The position numbers were made by a program, and so were the translations under genes. Positions 44,014-54,256 of a stretch of DNA of 64,000 nucleotides are shown one piece after another. This DNA comes from Sphingorhabdus sp. EL138. GTDB lineage: Bacteria; Pseudomonadota; Alphaproteobacteria; Sphingomonadales; Sphingomonadaceae. The notes below the pieces were generated by a model. The model was not told the DNA's origin. It saw nothing but the letters and a program-made list of their open reading frames with translations, and made no database searches. The stretch covers positions 62,001-126,000 of the forward strand of contig NZ_CAMDCK010000001.1 in assembly GCF_945890115.1 (NCBI RefSeq), written 5' to 3'. Every line of letters begins with the position of its first letter. The stretch's first letter is position 1.

Positions 44014-44958
44014 CTAATTCGCTTTTTCGTAGACTTCGAGACGGTCTTTGCCAAGACTGCGGGCATCCGAAAGCTGCCATATTCCGTGGGCATCCTGAAG
44101 TTGGGTTAGCCCGATATCGTTCAAACATGCCTTACCCGCGCCCAGCAATATCGGCGCGCGATACAGCATGAGCCTGTCGACGAGACCTTCACGCAAGAAA
44201 GCTGTCGCTGTCGCAGCGCCGCCTTCAATCAGCAAACTGTTGCAGCCCAATTCAGCAATGTCCTGCGGCCTGCGAATACCCTCCCAACCCTGCGGCGCGT
44301 CGGCGCTACCCAGCATTATCCTGCGGGGTTGGCATGCACCCAGCCCTGCGAGCCGGACGTTCAATTGCGGTGCATCGGCACGCACGGTCCCTGACCCCAC
44401 CAATATTGCGTCGGAGCGTGCCCGTTCGACATGGCTATGCGCGCGCGCAACGTCGCCAGTGACCCACCGGCTGCTGCCATCTGCCATGGCGATTTGACCA
44501 TCTAGCGAGCTTGCGATCTTCAAAGTTACAAAAGGGCGGCGGTGATCTATTCGGCTTATAAAACCAGCTAGGCTTTGCCGCGCTTGGGGTGCCATGACGT
44601 CCGTGGTGACCGTGATGCCCGCGGCTTTGAGCGCCTCTATGCCTGCACCAGCCGTGCGTGGATCGGGGTCTTGCAATGCAATGACAACCCTCGCGGGCCC
44701 TGCTTCGGTCAATAATTGGGCGCAAGCTGGGCCGCGTTGTGACATATGTGCGCAGGGTTCCAGCGTGACGTAGATGGTACTGCCGCGCGCCGCTTCGCCC
44801 GCTTGCGCAAGTGCCATTGCCTCTGCATGTGGACGGCCACCCCGCTGCGTCCATCCGCGCCCTATGACTCGGTCGTCTTTCACGATGATACAAGCTACAG
44901 ACGGATTTTGGCCGGTTCGCCCAACACCGCGTTCAGCGAGCGACAACGCCGCCGCCAT
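44014..44958 (-). CDS. ribD: Bifunctional diaminohydroxyphosphoribosylaminopyrimidine deaminase / 5-amino-6-(5-phosphoribosylamino)uracil reductase
   Basis: A 314-residue two-domain enzyme. The N-terminal CDA-like deaminase has the zinc motifs PHAEAMALAQAG and EPCAHMSQRGPACAQ. The C-terminal reductase contains RPFVTLKIASSLDGQIAMADG and ITGDVAR-type WVTGDVARAHSHVERA. LLIEGGAATATAFL is the final reductase motif. It performs the second and third steps of riboflavin synthesis. The start is right at the deaminase helix (MAAALSLAERG), shorter than E. coli by a few residues. It follows a small membrane protein gene. Confidence 0.96.
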   Translation of the reverse strand: MAAALSLAERGVGRTGQNPSVACIIVKDDRVIGRGWTQRGGRPHAEAMALAQAGEAARGSTIYVTLEPCAHMSQRGPACAQLLTEAGPARVVIALQDPDPRTAGAGIEALKAAGITVTTDVMAPQARQSLAGFISRIDHRRPFVTLKIASSLDGQIAMADGSSRWVTGDVARAHSHVERARSDAILVGSGTVRADAPQLNVRLAGLGACQPRRIMLGSADAPQGWEGIRRPQDIAELGCNSLLIEGGAATATAFLREGLVDRLMLYRAPILLGAGKACLNDIGLTQLQDAHGIWQLSDARSLGKDRLEVYEKAN

Positions 44959-44981
44959 GAACCGAAGGTCACTGGCGATCG

Positions 44982-45389
44982 TTATTGCCCTGCCCCTTCA
45001 GTAGCCGGAGGCGCAGCGGCTTTCGTCGCCTCCTGCGCGCGTTGTGCTTCACGATCTATCTTGTCGACGTCCATCCCGACGGCCCGTCCAAATGCCTTAT
45101 ATGCTTCCTTTTCACGCGCGCGCATTTCGTCTTTCAGCTTCTGGCGCTCGGCAATTGCGGCCTTGCTTTCTTCAAGCGAGCGCGTGGCGGGCCAGCTTTC
45201 AATATAAATGATTTCGCGCGGCGGTGGCGTAGCCTTCTCGATGGAATCGAGATAAAATGTGTAGATGATGATCGTCGTCGGCACGCAGGCCGCCAAAAAC
45301 AGCCAAGGGCTATGACTGCCTGACGTGCGCAGAAATCCGACAAGGTCTCGACCTGCGTTGCGGAGCGATACATCTTTTAAAAACGCCAT
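44982..45389 (-). CDS. Conserved single-TM hypothetical protein
   Basis: A 135-residue protein with one membrane helix (about residues 29-48, PWLFLAACVPTTIIIYTFYL), a short cytoplasmic N-terminus (MAFLKDVSLRNAGRDLVGFLRTSG) and a charged, likely periplasmic, coiled-coil-like region (LEESKAAIAERQKLKDEMRAREKEAYKAFGRAVGMDVDKIDREAQRAQEA). It appears to be a sphingomonad-conserved protein of unknown function. It lies 23 bp upstream of ribD and is probably co-transcribed. Confidence 0.7.
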   Translation of the reverse strand: MAFLKDVSLRNAGRDLVGFLRTSGSHSPWLFLAACVPTTIIIYTFYLDSIEKATPPPREIIYIESWPATRSLEESKAAIAERQKLKDEMRAREKEAYKAFGRAVGMDVDKIDREAQRAQEATKAAAPPATEGAGQ

Positions 45390-45448
45390 GGCACTCCAAT
45401 AAGGCGCACGCGGCGCGATTTCCAGTGCCCACTTACAAGACGCGCAGA

Positions 45449-47107
45449 TTATCCACCGCTGCGGAAGGCATTGGTGATCGGATAACGCCGATCGCGGCCA
45501 AAATTGCGTGTCCCAAGCTTTACGCCCGGCGGTGCCTGCCGCCGCTTATATTCGGCGAGATAGAGCAAGCGTTCGATCCGCGTGACCGCGTCCCGGTCAA
45601 AGCCAAGCGCGACAACCTCATCCACCGACTTCTCCCCCTCCACCAATGCATGCAGCATCTTATCGAGAATGGGATAATCGGGCAGCGAATCGCTGTCTTT
45701 CTGGTCTGGCCGCAATTCCGCACTTGGTGGCTTGGTGATGATGTTTTCCGGGATCAATGGCCCGTCACGCCCAAGGCCAATGCGAGGCTTGTGGCTGTTG
45801 CGCCATTCTGAAATGGCAAAGACAGTCATTTTATACGCGTCCTTCAACGGATTATACCCGCCCGCCATGTCGCCATAGATGGTGGCATAACCAACGCTCA
45901 TCTCGCTCTTGTTGCCGGTCGTTAGCAGCATGTGCCCAAATTTGTTGGACAAGGCCATCAGCGTAAGCCCGCGGACACGCGACTGGATGTTTTCCTCACT
46001 AATATCGGCATCGCGGCCGGCAAAACTGTCCGACAACATGCCATCGAATGCCTCGACCGCTGACGAAATAGGGATAGTGTCGATCTTGCACCCGATCATC
46101 GCGGCGCATTCGGCTGCGTCATCGAGGCTGGATTGGCTGGTGTAGCGACTGGGCAACATGACACACCAGACGCGATCAGGTCCAAGCGCGTCCGCTGCGA
46201 TAGCGGCACATAATGCACTGTCGATACCGCCCGACATGCCAAGCACCACGCCCGGAAAGCGATTGGTGTCGACATAATCGCGCAGGCCAACGACCATAGC
46301 GCTATAAATATCGGCGGGATGCTCGTCCCACCGCGCCTTGGGGCCATCTGCACATACCCAGCCCCCGTCACTGCGGTGCCAATGCGTCATGCGCAGATGT
46401 TCTTCCCAATCGGGCAAGCGCTGCGCAACAGCGCCATCAGCGTTCAGCACGAAGGAGCAGCCGTCAAAGACCAGCTCATCCTGTCCGCCCACCCGGTTCA
46501 GGAACATTAATGGCAATCCGGTTTCGCGAACCCGCGCCGCAAAAACTTCTTCCAGCCGCCGGTCATCCTTATCGATTTCATAAGGGCTGCCATTGGTTGA
46601 AATCAGCAATTCAGCGCCGCGTTGCTTTAAGTGCAGGCTGACAGGTGCCAACCAGCCATCTTCGCAAATGGGCACACCCAGACGCACACCGCGAAATTCG
46701 ACAGGCTCTGGCAGCGGACCCGCCGCAAAAATACGCTTTTCATCAAAGGTCCCGTAATTGGGCAGTTCATGCTTATAGCGCACGGCGGCAATCCGCCCGC
46801 CGTCCAGCAAGGCAATGCCGTTATAAAGCGTGCCATCATCCGCAAAAATCGAGCCAACCAGCATCGCTGGCCCCCCGTCAGAGGTTGCAGCCGCGAGCTT
46901 GGCCAATTCTTCGGCGGCACGTGCCGCAAATGCGGGCTTTAACACCAGATCTTCGGCCGGATAGCCAATCAGTTGCTGTTCGGGAAATACGATCAGATCA
47001 GCTTGCCCAGCCTTTACGCGCCATTCCAGCATTGCTGCTGCGTTACCTGCAAGGTCGCCCACGCGCTGATTAAGCTGCGCCATTGCAATATTAAGCTGGT
47101 TTGTCAT
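45449..47107 (-). CDS. nadE: Glutamine-dependent NAD+ synthetase
   Basis: A 552-residue two-domain enzyme from ATG 47107 (the track start adds seven residues). The N-terminal nitrilase-like glutaminase has the Glu-Lys-Cys triad in DLIVFPEQQLIGYP, YKHELPNYGTFDEKRIF and RLGVPICEDGW. The C-terminal synthetase has the P-loop VLGMSGGIDSALCAAIA. LLTTGNKSEMSVGYATIYGDMAGGYNPLKD is the deamido-NAD site. It makes NAD+ from deamido-NAD+, ATP and glutamine. It is divergent from prs, which supplies PRPP for NAD synthesis, 97 bp away. Confidence 0.96.
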   Translation of the reverse strand: MTNQLNIAMAQLNQRVGDLAGNAAAMLEWRVKAGQADLIVFPEQQLIGYPAEDLVLKPAFAARAAEELAKLAAATSDGGPAMLVGSIFADDGTLYNGIALLDGGRIAAVRYKHELPNYGTFDEKRIFAAGPLPEPVEFRGVRLGVPICEDGWLAPVSLHLKQRGAELLISTNGSPYEIDKDDRRLEEVFAARVRETGLPLMFLNRVGGQDELVFDGCSFVLNADGAVAQRLPDWEEHLRMTHWHRSDGGWVCADGPKARWDEHPADIYSAMVVGLRDYVDTNRFPGVVLGMSGGIDSALCAAIAADALGPDRVWCVMLPSRYTSQSSLDDAAECAAMIGCKIDTIPISSAVEAFDGMLSDSFAGRDADISEENIQSRVRGLTLMALSNKFGHMLLTTGNKSEMSVGYATIYGDMAGGYNPLKDAYKMTVFAISEWRNSHKPRIGLGRDGPLIPENIITKPPSAELRPDQKDSDSLPDYPILDKMLHALVEGEKSVDEVVALGFDRDAVTRIERLLYLAEYKRRQAPPGVKLGTRNFGRDRRYPITNAFRSGG

Positions 47108-47204
47108 GTCTTCACCCTTATTGTCCACAAACTAGCGGAGCAAGCCGATTGTCAGGCTTGCCTCGCACCGCTAGAGCGTCACAACAGATTGCAGGGACAC
47201 ATAT

Positions 47205-48140
47205 ATGAAATTGATGACAGGCAACAGCAACCTGCCACTGGCGCAGGGTATTGCCGATTATATGAAATTGCCGCTGACCAACGCCAGCGTCCGCCGTTTC
47301 GCCGACAATGAAATTTTCGTCGAAATTCACGAAAATGTGCGCGGCGAGGATATGTTTGTGATTCAATCCACCAGCCATCCTGCAAATGACAATTTGATGG
47401 AACTGCTGATCATGATCGATGCGTTGCGGCGGGCGTCAGCCAAACGGATTACTGCCGTTTTGCCCTATTTCGGCTATGCACGTCAGGACCGGAAACCCGG
47501 CCCACGCACGCCCATCTCTGCCAAGCTTGTCGCCAATCTCATTACCGAAGCTGGGGCCGACCGGGTGTTGACCGTTGATTTGCACGCTGGGCAGATTCAG
47601 GGCTTTTTTGATATTCCCACTGACAATCTCTATGGCGCACCCGTCATGAGCGCAGACATATTGGAACGACATGGCGACAAAAATATCACTGTCGTATCGC
47701 CCGATGTTGGCGGCGTTGTCCGCGCCCGCGCGCTCGCCAAACGCCTCGACGACGCGCCGCTTGCCATCGTCGACAAGCGACGCGAAAAAGCAGGTGTGTC
47801 CGAAGTTATGAACATCATCGGTGACGTAAAGGACCGATTCTGCATCCTAATCGACGACATTGCTGACAGCGCCGGTACATTGTGCAACGCCGCCGACGCC
47901 TTGAAAGCGGCTGGCGCGTCAGACGTGGTTGCCTATATCACCCATGGCGTATTATCTGGTGAAGCCGTAAATCGGGTCAACGCGTCGTCGTTACGAAAGT
48001 TGGTCATCACCGATTCGATTATGGCGTCGGATGCAGCCATTGCGAGCGCGAAAATCCGCCAGCTTCCGATCGCGCCCTTGTTGGGTGAGGCGATCAAGCG
48101 GATTGCGGACGAAAGCTCGGTTAGCTCCTTGTTCGATTGA
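47205..48140 (+). CDS. prs: Ribose-phosphate pyrophosphokinase
   Basis: A 311-residue PRPP synthetase. ATP-site motifs are [18 protein letters not shown] and [26 protein letters not shown] (the flexible loop), the ribose-5-P/catalytic loop is [14 protein letters not shown], and the PRPP-binding loop is [16 protein letters not shown]. It makes PRPP for nucleotide, His, Trp and NAD synthesis. TGATG links it to the next phosphatase gene. Confidence 0.97.
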   Translation: MKLMTGNSNLPLAQGIADYMKLPLTNASVRRFADNEIFVEIHENVRGEDMFVIQSTSHPANDNLMELLIMIDALRRASAKRITAVLPYFGYARQDRKPGPRTPISAKLVANLITEAGADRVLTVDLHAGQIQGFFDIPTDNLYGAPVMSADILERHGDKNITVVSPDVGGVVRARALAKRLDDAPLAIVDKRREKAGVSEVMNIIGDVKDRFCILIDDIADSAGTLCNAADALKAAGASDVVAYITHGVLSGEAVNRVNASSLRKLVITDSIMASDAAIASAKIRQLPIAPLLGEAIKRIADESSVSSLFD

Positions 48141-48919
48141 TGACACCTGCCGATATCCTCCTTGCCAATCGCTTGGCGGACGCCGCAGGACAGGCAATCC
48201 GTCCGTTTTTCCGGACAAGCTTCGCACAGGAAACAAAGGCAGATGCCTCACCTGTAACTGAAGCGGACCGCGCAGCCGAAAGCGCAATACGCCGAATGTT
48301 AGACGCAGAATGTCCCCGCGACGGCATCATTGGTGAAGAATTTGGTGAGAAAACTGGCACATCAGGCCGTCGCTGGATTATCGACCCGATTGACGGCACC
48401 GTCAGCTTCATGGCCGGGCGCCCGATATTCGGGACGCTCATCGCGTTGTTGGAGGACAATTGGCCCGTGCTGGGTGTGATTGACCAATGCATCAACGGCG
48501 AACGCTGGGTTGGCGCTGCGGGATATCCAACAACATTGAACGGCACACCAGTGCAAACCCGTTCGTGTAGGGCGCTTGCCGACGCGACCTTGGCGACATC
48601 TGGACCACAATATTTCAGCCAGCATGATGGCGACCATTTTATGGCGCTTGCAGCGCAAACAGCGCATAAGAAAATGCTGTTTGGCGGGGATTGTTATAAT
48701 TACGCATTGCTTGCCAGCGGCCATATCGACATCGTTGTGGAAGCAGGGTTGAAACTGCATGATTTTGCTGCTTTAATTCCCGTGATAACCGGAGCAGGGG
48801 GCATGATGAGCGACTGGTCGGGAGAGCCGCTTCACGGGGGTTCGGATGGACATATCATAGCGGTGGGCGATCCGGCGCGCCTTGACGATGTGCTTGAGGC
48901 ACTTGTATGCCATCATTAG
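48140..48919 (+). CDS. hisN: Inositol monophosphatase family protein, histidinol-phosphatase-like
   Basis: A Mg-dependent phosphatase of about 259 residues. Motifs are SPVTEADRAAESAIR, IIGEEFGE (metal Glu), WIIDPIDGTVSFMAGRPIFGT (catalytic DPxDGT), and a C-terminal GLKLHDFAALIPVITGAGG (the WD-xxA region with His in place of Trp). The HDFA replacement and FxxGxP region match HisN-type histidinol-phosphate phosphatases rather than SuhB. ATG 48140 overlaps the prs stop (TGATG). Co-transcription with prs, the PRPP source for histidine synthesis, fits HisN. Gene symbol is probable, not certain. Confidence 0.8.
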   Translation: MTPADILLANRLADAAGQAIRPFFRTSFAQETKADASPVTEADRAAESAIRRMLDAECPRDGIIGEEFGEKTGTSGRRWIIDPIDGTVSFMAGRPIFGTLIALLEDNWPVLGVIDQCINGERWVGAAGYPTTLNGTPVQTRSCRALADATLATSGPQYFSQHDGDHFMALAAQTAHKKMLFGGDCYNYALLASGHIDIVVEAGLKLHDFAALIPVITGAGGMMSDWSGEPLHGGSDGHIIAVGDPARLDDVLEALVCHH

Positions 48920-49794
48920 CGGGCGCAGGCTCCGTTCAATTCATTTTGCCGGCCAAACCGCTTCGGCGCTATCTTTCCTCTTATTATTTCCTTGATACTG
49001 GTACCAACGGGCCCGAGCAGGAGGATGTAATCTATCCGGAATGGGCAACCGTGCGCTTTGCCTTGCGCGGGCAGGCAACAGGCAACACCGTCCGTTTGAA
49101 TTCCCGCGATATTCCCGCCGAAAGCGTTACGGGGCCAACGGGCCGGGCCGCATTGGTGCGCTTTCGCAACATACAGCTTGTCGGGTTCGGATTATTGCCT
49201 TTAGGTTGGTATCGGATCATTGGATGTCCAGCAGATCGCTGGGCCGACAGAGTAAGCGCGGTGGATGCGGCCCCTGAGTTCGCGCGACTTGCGCAGTTAA
49301 GGCGGGAAATAGACGGAATCACCGATCCAGAGCAAATTGCGGCATTGTTCGATCACATCATGCTGCAATCTCTAGGCGACCCCGACCCGCTAGAAGCGGA
49401 CATTGACAACATCCACCAAGCCATAGCCAATCCCGAGATCAGCAATGTACGCGACCTTGCAGAGGCATCCGGGATGAGCCAACAACGGCTTGAGCGGCTC
49501 GCGCGCCGGATATTCGGTTTCCCGCCCAAATTCATGCTGCGTCGCCAACGTTTTTTGCGGACATTGGCCAATGCAATGCAGCATCCGGACCTCACATGGT
49601 CCGATGCGATGGACGGACAATATTTTGACCAAGCCCATTTTAATCGCGAATTCCATCAATTTATGGGCATGTCCCCTGGCCATTTTCTCGTCATGCCGCG
49701 TGCAATCAGCAGCGCGTCGACCCAAGTACGCGCGGAACAGGTCGGTCAGCGACTGCAATCCTTACAGGTTCCGGAGCCTTGGAAGGGGCAATAG
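48907..49794 (+). CDS. AraC-family transcriptional regulator
   Basis: A 295-residue regulator. The C-terminal AraC domain has two HTH units: DLAEASGMSQQRLERLARRIFGFPPKFMLRRQRF and FDQAHFNREFHQFMGMSPGHFL. The N-terminal 150 residues (LRRYLSSYYFLDTGTNGPEQEDVIYPEWATVRFALRGQ) match the sensor domain found in many sphingomonad AraC proteins, with unknown ligand. It begins inside the end of the hisN-like gene (13-bp overlap), so its expression is tied to prs-hisN. The targets are unknown. Confidence 0.88.
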   Translation: MPSLAGAGSVQFILPAKPLRRYLSSYYFLDTGTNGPEQEDVIYPEWATVRFALRGQATGNTVRLNSRDIPAESVTGPTGRAALVRFRNIQLVGFGLLPLGWYRIIGCPADRWADRVSAVDAAPEFARLAQLRREIDGITDPEQIAALFDHIMLQSLGDPDPLEADIDNIHQAIANPEISNVRDLAEASGMSQQRLERLARRIFGFPPKFMLRRQRFLRTLANAMQHPDLTWSDAMDGQYFDQAHFNREFHQFMGMSPGHFLVMPRAISSASTQVRAEQVGQRLQSLQVPEPWKGQ

Positions 49795-49901
49795 ACTTGC
49801 ATTCGCCTGCGAATCCCGCTAGTCGCGCGCCTTCCGAATAAGCAGGCTGGCCAATAGGGCTGCCATGTCGGCTTGATACGGACTCAACAAAGGAGACCAA
49901 A

Positions 49902-50102
49902 ATGCCCAAGCTCAAGACCAAGAGCGGTGTGAAGAAACGCTTCAAAATCACCGCAACAGGCAAGATCAAACATGGCGTCGTTGGAAAGCGGCACCGTTTG
50001 AGCAGCCATAATGCCAAGTATATCCGGCAAAACCGTGGCACCAGTGTGATCTCTGATCCCGATGCCAAGACAATCAAGAAATGGGCGCCATACGGTCTGT
50101 AA
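49902..50102 (+). CDS. rpmI: 50S ribosomal protein L35 (bL35)
   Basis: A 66-residue bL35: [20 protein letters not shown] opening, [12 protein letters not shown] core, and a basic profile throughout. AAAGGAG lies 8 nt upstream. It is a late-assembly large-subunit protein. The usual upstream partner infC is absent; an AraC gene precedes instead. rplT follows after a 99-bp gap containing a palindromic repeat. Confidence 0.97.
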   Translation: MPKLKTKSGVKKRFKITATGKIKHGVVGKRHRLSSHNAKYIRQNRGTSVISDPDAKTIKKWAPYGL

Positions 50103-50134
50103 GACCCGCGCACGTTTTCAGACCAAACGTGGTG

Positions 50135-50159
50135 CGAAAAAGTGGGAACCGGTTTTTCG
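50135..50159. repeat. Palindromic element between rpmI and rplT
   Basis: CGAAAAAGTGGGAACCGGTT...TTTCG, a palindrome with CGAAAAA/TTTTTCG arms. The same core (GTGGGAACCGGTTTTTCG) is a widespread dispersed repeat in alphaproteobacteria, to my memory. It could form a hairpin in the rpmI-rplT transcript. Confidence 0.65.
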
Positions 50160-50201
50160 GTTAAGCCACGCGACCACGTAAAAAATTAAAGGATATAGAT
50201 T

Positions 50202-50567
50202 ATGGCACGCGTCAAACGTGGTGTGACCACCAAAGCCAAACATAAAAGAATTTTAGAGCAGGCGAAGGGCTATTATGGCCGTCGCAAAAATACGATCCGC
50301 GTTGCACGTCAGGCCGTCGAAAAGGCCGGCCAATATGCATATCGCGACCGTAAGGTAAACAAGCGGAACTTCCGCGCATTGTGGATCCAGCGTATCAACG
50401 CCGCAGTTCGCGCCGAAGGCATGACCTATGGCGTGTTCATGCACGGCCTGAAGCTTGCTAATGTCGAATTGGACCGTAAGGTTCTTGCGGACCTCGCGAT
50501 GAACGAAGGCGCGATGTTTAGCACGATCATTGCGCAGTCGAAAGCGGCGCTCGCGAAAGCAGCTTAA
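50202..50567 (+). CDS. rplT: 50S ribosomal protein L20 (bL20)
   Basis: A 121-residue bL20: [49 protein letters not shown], and NRKxLADLA-type [19 protein letters not shown]. It is essential for early 50S assembly and in some bacteria represses the infC-rpmI-rplT operon. AAAGGAT is upstream. A terminator follows, so pheST is likely a separate unit. Confidence 0.98.
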   Translation: MARVKRGVTTKAKHKRILEQAKGYYGRRKNTIRVARQAVEKAGQYAYRDRKVNKRNFRALWIQRINAAVRAEGMTYGVFMHGLKLANVELDRKVLADLAMNEGAMFSTIIAQSKAALAKAA

Positions 50568-50589
50568 GCCTCTAAAACTTCGATATTGC

Positions 50590-50631
50590 GCAAAAGGGCG
50601 TGGGCGGCACTTGCCGTTCGCGCCCTTTTGC
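50590..50631 (+). terminator. Terminator after rplT
   Basis: GCAAAAGGGCG...CGCCCTTTTGC encloses an inner partial hairpin (GGGCGGCACTTGCCGTTC). Strong stem with a T4 run on the 3' side, 23 bp after the rplT stop. Confidence 0.8.
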
Positions 50632-50674
50632 TTATTCAGTTCAGGCAGTAAATTTTAGGAAAGTGCGGGCGTTA

Positions 50675-50699
50675 GATTCCCGCCTTCGCGGGAATGACG
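50675..50699. repeat. REP-like palindrome abutting pheS
   Basis: ATTCCCGCCTTCGCGGGAAT...GACG, a short perfect-stem hairpin ending only 6 nt before the pheS ATG. Same family as the elements at 20418 and 27027. It occupies the position where the ribosome binding site should be. Confidence 0.7.
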
Positions 50700-50705
50700 A
50701 GAATT

Positions 50706-51785
50706 ATGGATATTGAAACCCTCCAAACCGAGCTGATGGCGGCTATCGAGTCAGCGGACACGCTAGAAGCGCTGGAGGCTGTCCGCGTTTCTGCGCTTGG
50801 CAAACAGGGCAGCGTGTCGGCTTTGCTGAAGACGATGGGCGGCATGTCGCCCGAGGAACGGCAAACCCAAGGGCCGATCATCAACGGCTTGCGTGAAAGC
50901 ATCACCTCAGCGCTTACCGCGAAGAAAGCAGATCTCGAAACGGCAGAGCTAAACCGCCGCCTCGCCACTGAGCGTGTCGACATGACGCTGCCTGCGCCAG
51001 ACGCCCCGCGCGGGACCATCCACCCTGTTAGCCAAGTCATGGATGAACTGGCCGAGATTTTTGCCGATATGGGCTTTGCCGTTGCCGAGGGGCCGGAAAT
51101 TGAGGATGACTGGCACAATTTCACCGCGCTCAATATTCCCGAAACGCATCCGGCCCGCGCGATGCACGACACATTTTACTTCCCCGACGACATGGCCCGT
51201 GATGGCCAGAAAATGGTGCTGCGCACGCATACATCGCCCGTGCAAATCCGCACCATGACGTCACAGGAACCGCCCATCCGCATCATCGCCCCAGGCCGTG
51301 TATACCGCAGCGACAGCGACGCGACCCACACGCCTATGTTTCATCAGATTGAAGGCCTTGTCATAGACAAGGGCATTCACCTTGGCCATTTGAAATGGAC
51401 GCTGGAAACATTTTTGAAAGCCTATTTCGAACGCGAGGATGTCGTCCTGCGTCTGCGCCCCAGCTATTTCCCGTTCACCGAACCATCGGTGGAGGTTGAT
51501 GTCGGCTATTCCGTCATCAACGGCAAGCGCGTTATCGGCGGGTCCGAAGGCTGGATGGAAGTGCTCGGCTCAGGCATGGTCCACCGTAAGGTTATTGAGG
51601 CCTGCGGCCTTGATCCCGATGTCTGGCAGGGCTTTGCGTTTGGCACCGGCGTCGACCGTTTGGCGATGCTGAAATATGGCATGGATGATCTGCGCGCCTT
51701 CTTCGACGGCGATAATCGCTGGCTGCAACATTATGGGTTCAATGCGCTCGATGTACCGACGCTGAGCGGAGGCGTAGGCGCATGA
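50706..51785 (+). CDS. pheS: Phenylalanyl-tRNA synthetase, alpha subunit
   Basis: A class II synthetase catalytic subunit of 359 residues from ATG 50706; the track's ATG at 50694 lies inside a REP palindrome. The N-terminal coiled coil (about residues 1-90) binds tRNA. Motif 2 is in [13 protein letters not shown]...[23 protein letters not shown], and motif 3 is [19 protein letters not shown]. It charges tRNA-Phe as a heterotetramer with PheT. Its stop overlaps the pheT ATG by 4 bp. Confidence 0.97.
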   Translation: MDIETLQTELMAAIESADTLEALEAVRVSALGKQGSVSALLKTMGGMSPEERQTQGPIINGLRESITSALTAKKADLETAELNRRLATERVDMTLPAPDAPRGTIHPVSQVMDELAEIFADMGFAVAEGPEIEDDWHNFTALNIPETHPARAMHDTFYFPDDMARDGQKMVLRTHTSPVQIRTMTSQEPPIRIIAPGRVYRSDSDATHTPMFHQIEGLVIDKGIHLGHLKWTLETFLKAYFEREDVVLRLRPSYFPFTEPSVEVDVGYSVINGKRVIGGSEGWMEVLGSGMVHRKVIEACGLDPDVWQGFAFGTGVDRLAMLKYGMDDLRAFFDGDNRWLQHYGFNALDVPTLSGGVGA

Positions 51786-54181
51786 AATTTTCCTTATCTT
51801 GGTTGAAAGAGCATCTGGACACCGACGCGGATATGCAGGCTGTCGCCGATTGCCTGAACCGCATTGGGTTGGAAGTCGAAGGCATTGAAAACCCGGCTGA
51901 CGCCTTGTCCGCCTTCCGCATTGCAAAGGTTATCAGCGCCGCGCCCCACCCACAGGCTGACAAGTTGCAAGTCCTGTCCGTTGACGCAGGTGGGGATCCG
52001 CTTCAAGTTGTCTGCGGCGCGCCTAACGCGCGCGCCGGTATGCTTGGCGTCTTTGGCCCGGCCGGCGCTGTCGTGCCCGCCAATGGCATGCTGCTGAAGG
52101 TCGCGGCTATTCGCGGCGTCGAATCGAACGGCATGATGTGTTCCATCGCAGAGCTTGAACTTGGCGATGATCATGATGGCATTATCGAGCTTCCAGACAA
52201 TGCACCCGTTGGGCAAATCTATGCCGATTGGGCGGGCCTTGATGACCCAGTCATCGATGTTAGCATCACGCCGAACCGTCAGGATTGCATGGGCGTGCGT
52301 GGCATTGCGCGCGACCTGGCGGCAGCGGGGCTTGGCACGCTAAAGCCGCTGGGCGACGTCTATAAAATTGACCTTTCCGCGCCTTTCGAGGGCAGCGACC
52401 CCGCGCCGAACGTCCGCACGGATGACGCAGCCGGATGTCCCGCATTTTATGCGCAATCCGTCTCCCGCGTGCGCAATATTGATTCGCCCGAATGGATGCG
52501 CGCCAAATTGAAAGCGATTGGCCAAAAGCCAATTTCGGCATTGGTCGACATCACCAATTTTCTGTCAATTGACCTTGGTCGTCCTTTGCATGTCTATGAC
52601 CGTGCAAAATTGAACGGCGCACTTGTCGCCCGCAAGGCGGTTGATGGTGAGCAGCTGGTTGCGCTTAATGGCAAAACCTACACCTTGGATGCCAGCATGA
52701 CTGTCATCGCCGACGACGCGATGGTGCATGACATTGGCGGCATCATGGGCGGCGAACATAGCGGTGTTTCGGAAGATACAACTGACATCCTAATTGAATG
52801 CGCCTTTTTCGATCCTGAACATATTGCCCGCACGGGGCAGAAGCTTGGCCTGACAAGCGATGCGCGTCAGCGTTTTGAACGCGGCGTTGATCCGGCGTTT
52901 TTAGACAACGGGTTAGCGATTGCCACCAAGTTGTTACTGGACCTAACGGGCGGGACGGCGAGCGCGATCACCCGCGTTGGCCAAGCGCCCGTTGCGCCGC
53001 GTATATTTTCTTATGACACCGATTATTGCCGCCGCCTTGGCGGGGTTGATGTTGCGCCAGAGGAACAGCGCAGCATTCTTGAAAGACTCGGCTTTTCCGT
53101 CACATCCGACTGGAGCATAAATGTCCCATCATGGCGTCGCGACGTCGATGGACCGGCCGATATTGTCGAAGAAATCGTGCGCATGATCGGGCTCGATAAT
53201 GTCGTGTCGGTGCCATTGCCGCGCGCAGACGGCGTGGCCAAGCCCACCGCGACGCCCGCACAATCCTTGGAACGCAAAGTCCGGCGCGCTGCGGCGGCAC
53301 GCGGGCTGAATGAAGCGATCAACTGGTCCTTTCTGCCGCAAAAGGCGGCGGACGCCTTTGGTGGCGGCGCATGGAGCCTAGCTAACCCCATATCTGAAGA
53401 CATGAAGGTCATGCGGCCCTCCTTGTTGCCAGGGCTGCTGTCTGCCGCACAGCGCAACATGGACCGCGGCGCATCCTCCGTTCGATTATTCGAGATTGGG
53501 CGGCGCTACTTTATGGGCGCTGACGGCGCGAGCGACGAGCGCGCGACCACAGGTATCGTGCTGGCAGGCGATCGTTCCGCACGAAACTGGGCAACAGGCA
53601 AGGCCGCGCGCTTTGATGCCTTTGATGCAAAGGCCGAAGCGATCGCCCTGCTCAAGGCCGCGGGTGTCGCCACAGACAGTCTGTTGGTGATGGATGATGC
53701 CGGCGCGCATTATCATCCGGGGCAGTCGGCCACGTTGCGCATGGGGCCAAAGACCATATTGGCGGCCTTTGGCACTGTACATCCGGCGACTGCGAAGGCG
53801 TTCGACCTTGACGGCAGTGTCGTTGCAGCGGAAATCTTTTTGGATGCCATACCGTTGAAGAAGGCAAGCGGCTTCATGCGACCAGCATTCACACCGCCAG
53901 CGTTGCAAGCGGTAACGCGCGATTTTGCGTTTCTGGTCGCAGAGAGCATGCCTGCCAATGATCTGGTTCGCGCCATAAAGGGATGTGACAAGGATGATAT
54001 CGTGGCGGTCCGTCTGTTTGACCGCTTTGTCGGACAAGGCGTTCCTGAGGGGCAAGTGAGCCTTGCGGTTGAAGTTACGCTTCAACCCACCGAGAAAAGC
54101 TATAGCGATGACGCGCTGAAAGCCATGTCAGACAAGATCATTACCGCGGCCACAAAATTGGGCGCCGTGCTGCGCGGATAA
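51782..54181 (+). CDS. pheT: Phenylalanyl-tRNA synthetase, beta subunit
   Basis: A 799-residue PheT: N-terminal start [24 protein letters not shown]-like tRNA-binding domain ([21 protein letters not shown]...CGAPN), the editing B3/B4 region, and catalytic-like core B6/B7 ([11 protein letters not shown]). The C-terminal B8 anticodon domain is present (FRDFAF-type [11 protein letters not shown]...DAL..M). It binds and edits tRNA-Phe with PheS. Translation is coupled to pheS (ATGA). Confidence 0.98.
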   Translation: MKFSLSWLKEHLDTDADMQAVADCLNRIGLEVEGIENPADALSAFRIAKVISAAPHPQADKLQVLSVDAGGDPLQVVCGAPNARAGMLGVFGPAGAVVPANGMLLKVAAIRGVESNGMMCSIAELELGDDHDGIIELPDNAPVGQIYADWAGLDDPVIDVSITPNRQDCMGVRGIARDLAAAGLGTLKPLGDVYKIDLSAPFEGSDPAPNVRTDDAAGCPAFYAQSVSRVRNIDSPEWMRAKLKAIGQKPISALVDITNFLSIDLGRPLHVYDRAKLNGALVARKAVDGEQLVALNGKTYTLDASMTVIADDAMVHDIGGIMGGEHSGVSEDTTDILIECAFFDPEHIARTGQKLGLTSDARQRFERGVDPAFLDNGLAIATKLLLDLTGGTASAITRVGQAPVAPRIFSYDTDYCRRLGGVDVAPEEQRSILERLGFSVTSDWSINVPSWRRDVDGPADIVEEIVRMIGLDNVVSVPLPRADGVAKPTATPAQSLERKVRRAAAARGLNEAINWSFLPQKAADAFGGGAWSLANPISEDMKVMRPSLLPGLLSAAQRNMDRGASSVRLFEIGRRYFMGADGASDERATTGIVLAGDRSARNWATGKAARFDAFDAKAEAIALLKAAGVATDSLLVMDDAGAHYHPGQSATLRMGPKTILAAFGTVHPATAKAFDLDGSVVAAEIFLDAIPLKKASGFMRPAFTPPALQAVTRDFAFLVAESMPANDLVRAIKGCDKDDIVAVRLFDRFVGQGVPEGQVSLAVEVTLQPTEKSYSDDALKAMSDKIITAATKLGAVLRG

Positions 54182-54256
54182 AAAGGCGGGGCGATTGCCG
54201 CTGACCTGCTGACAAACGGGTTGAAGCGTTAATCAATCACCCCTAAGCCGCGCGGC

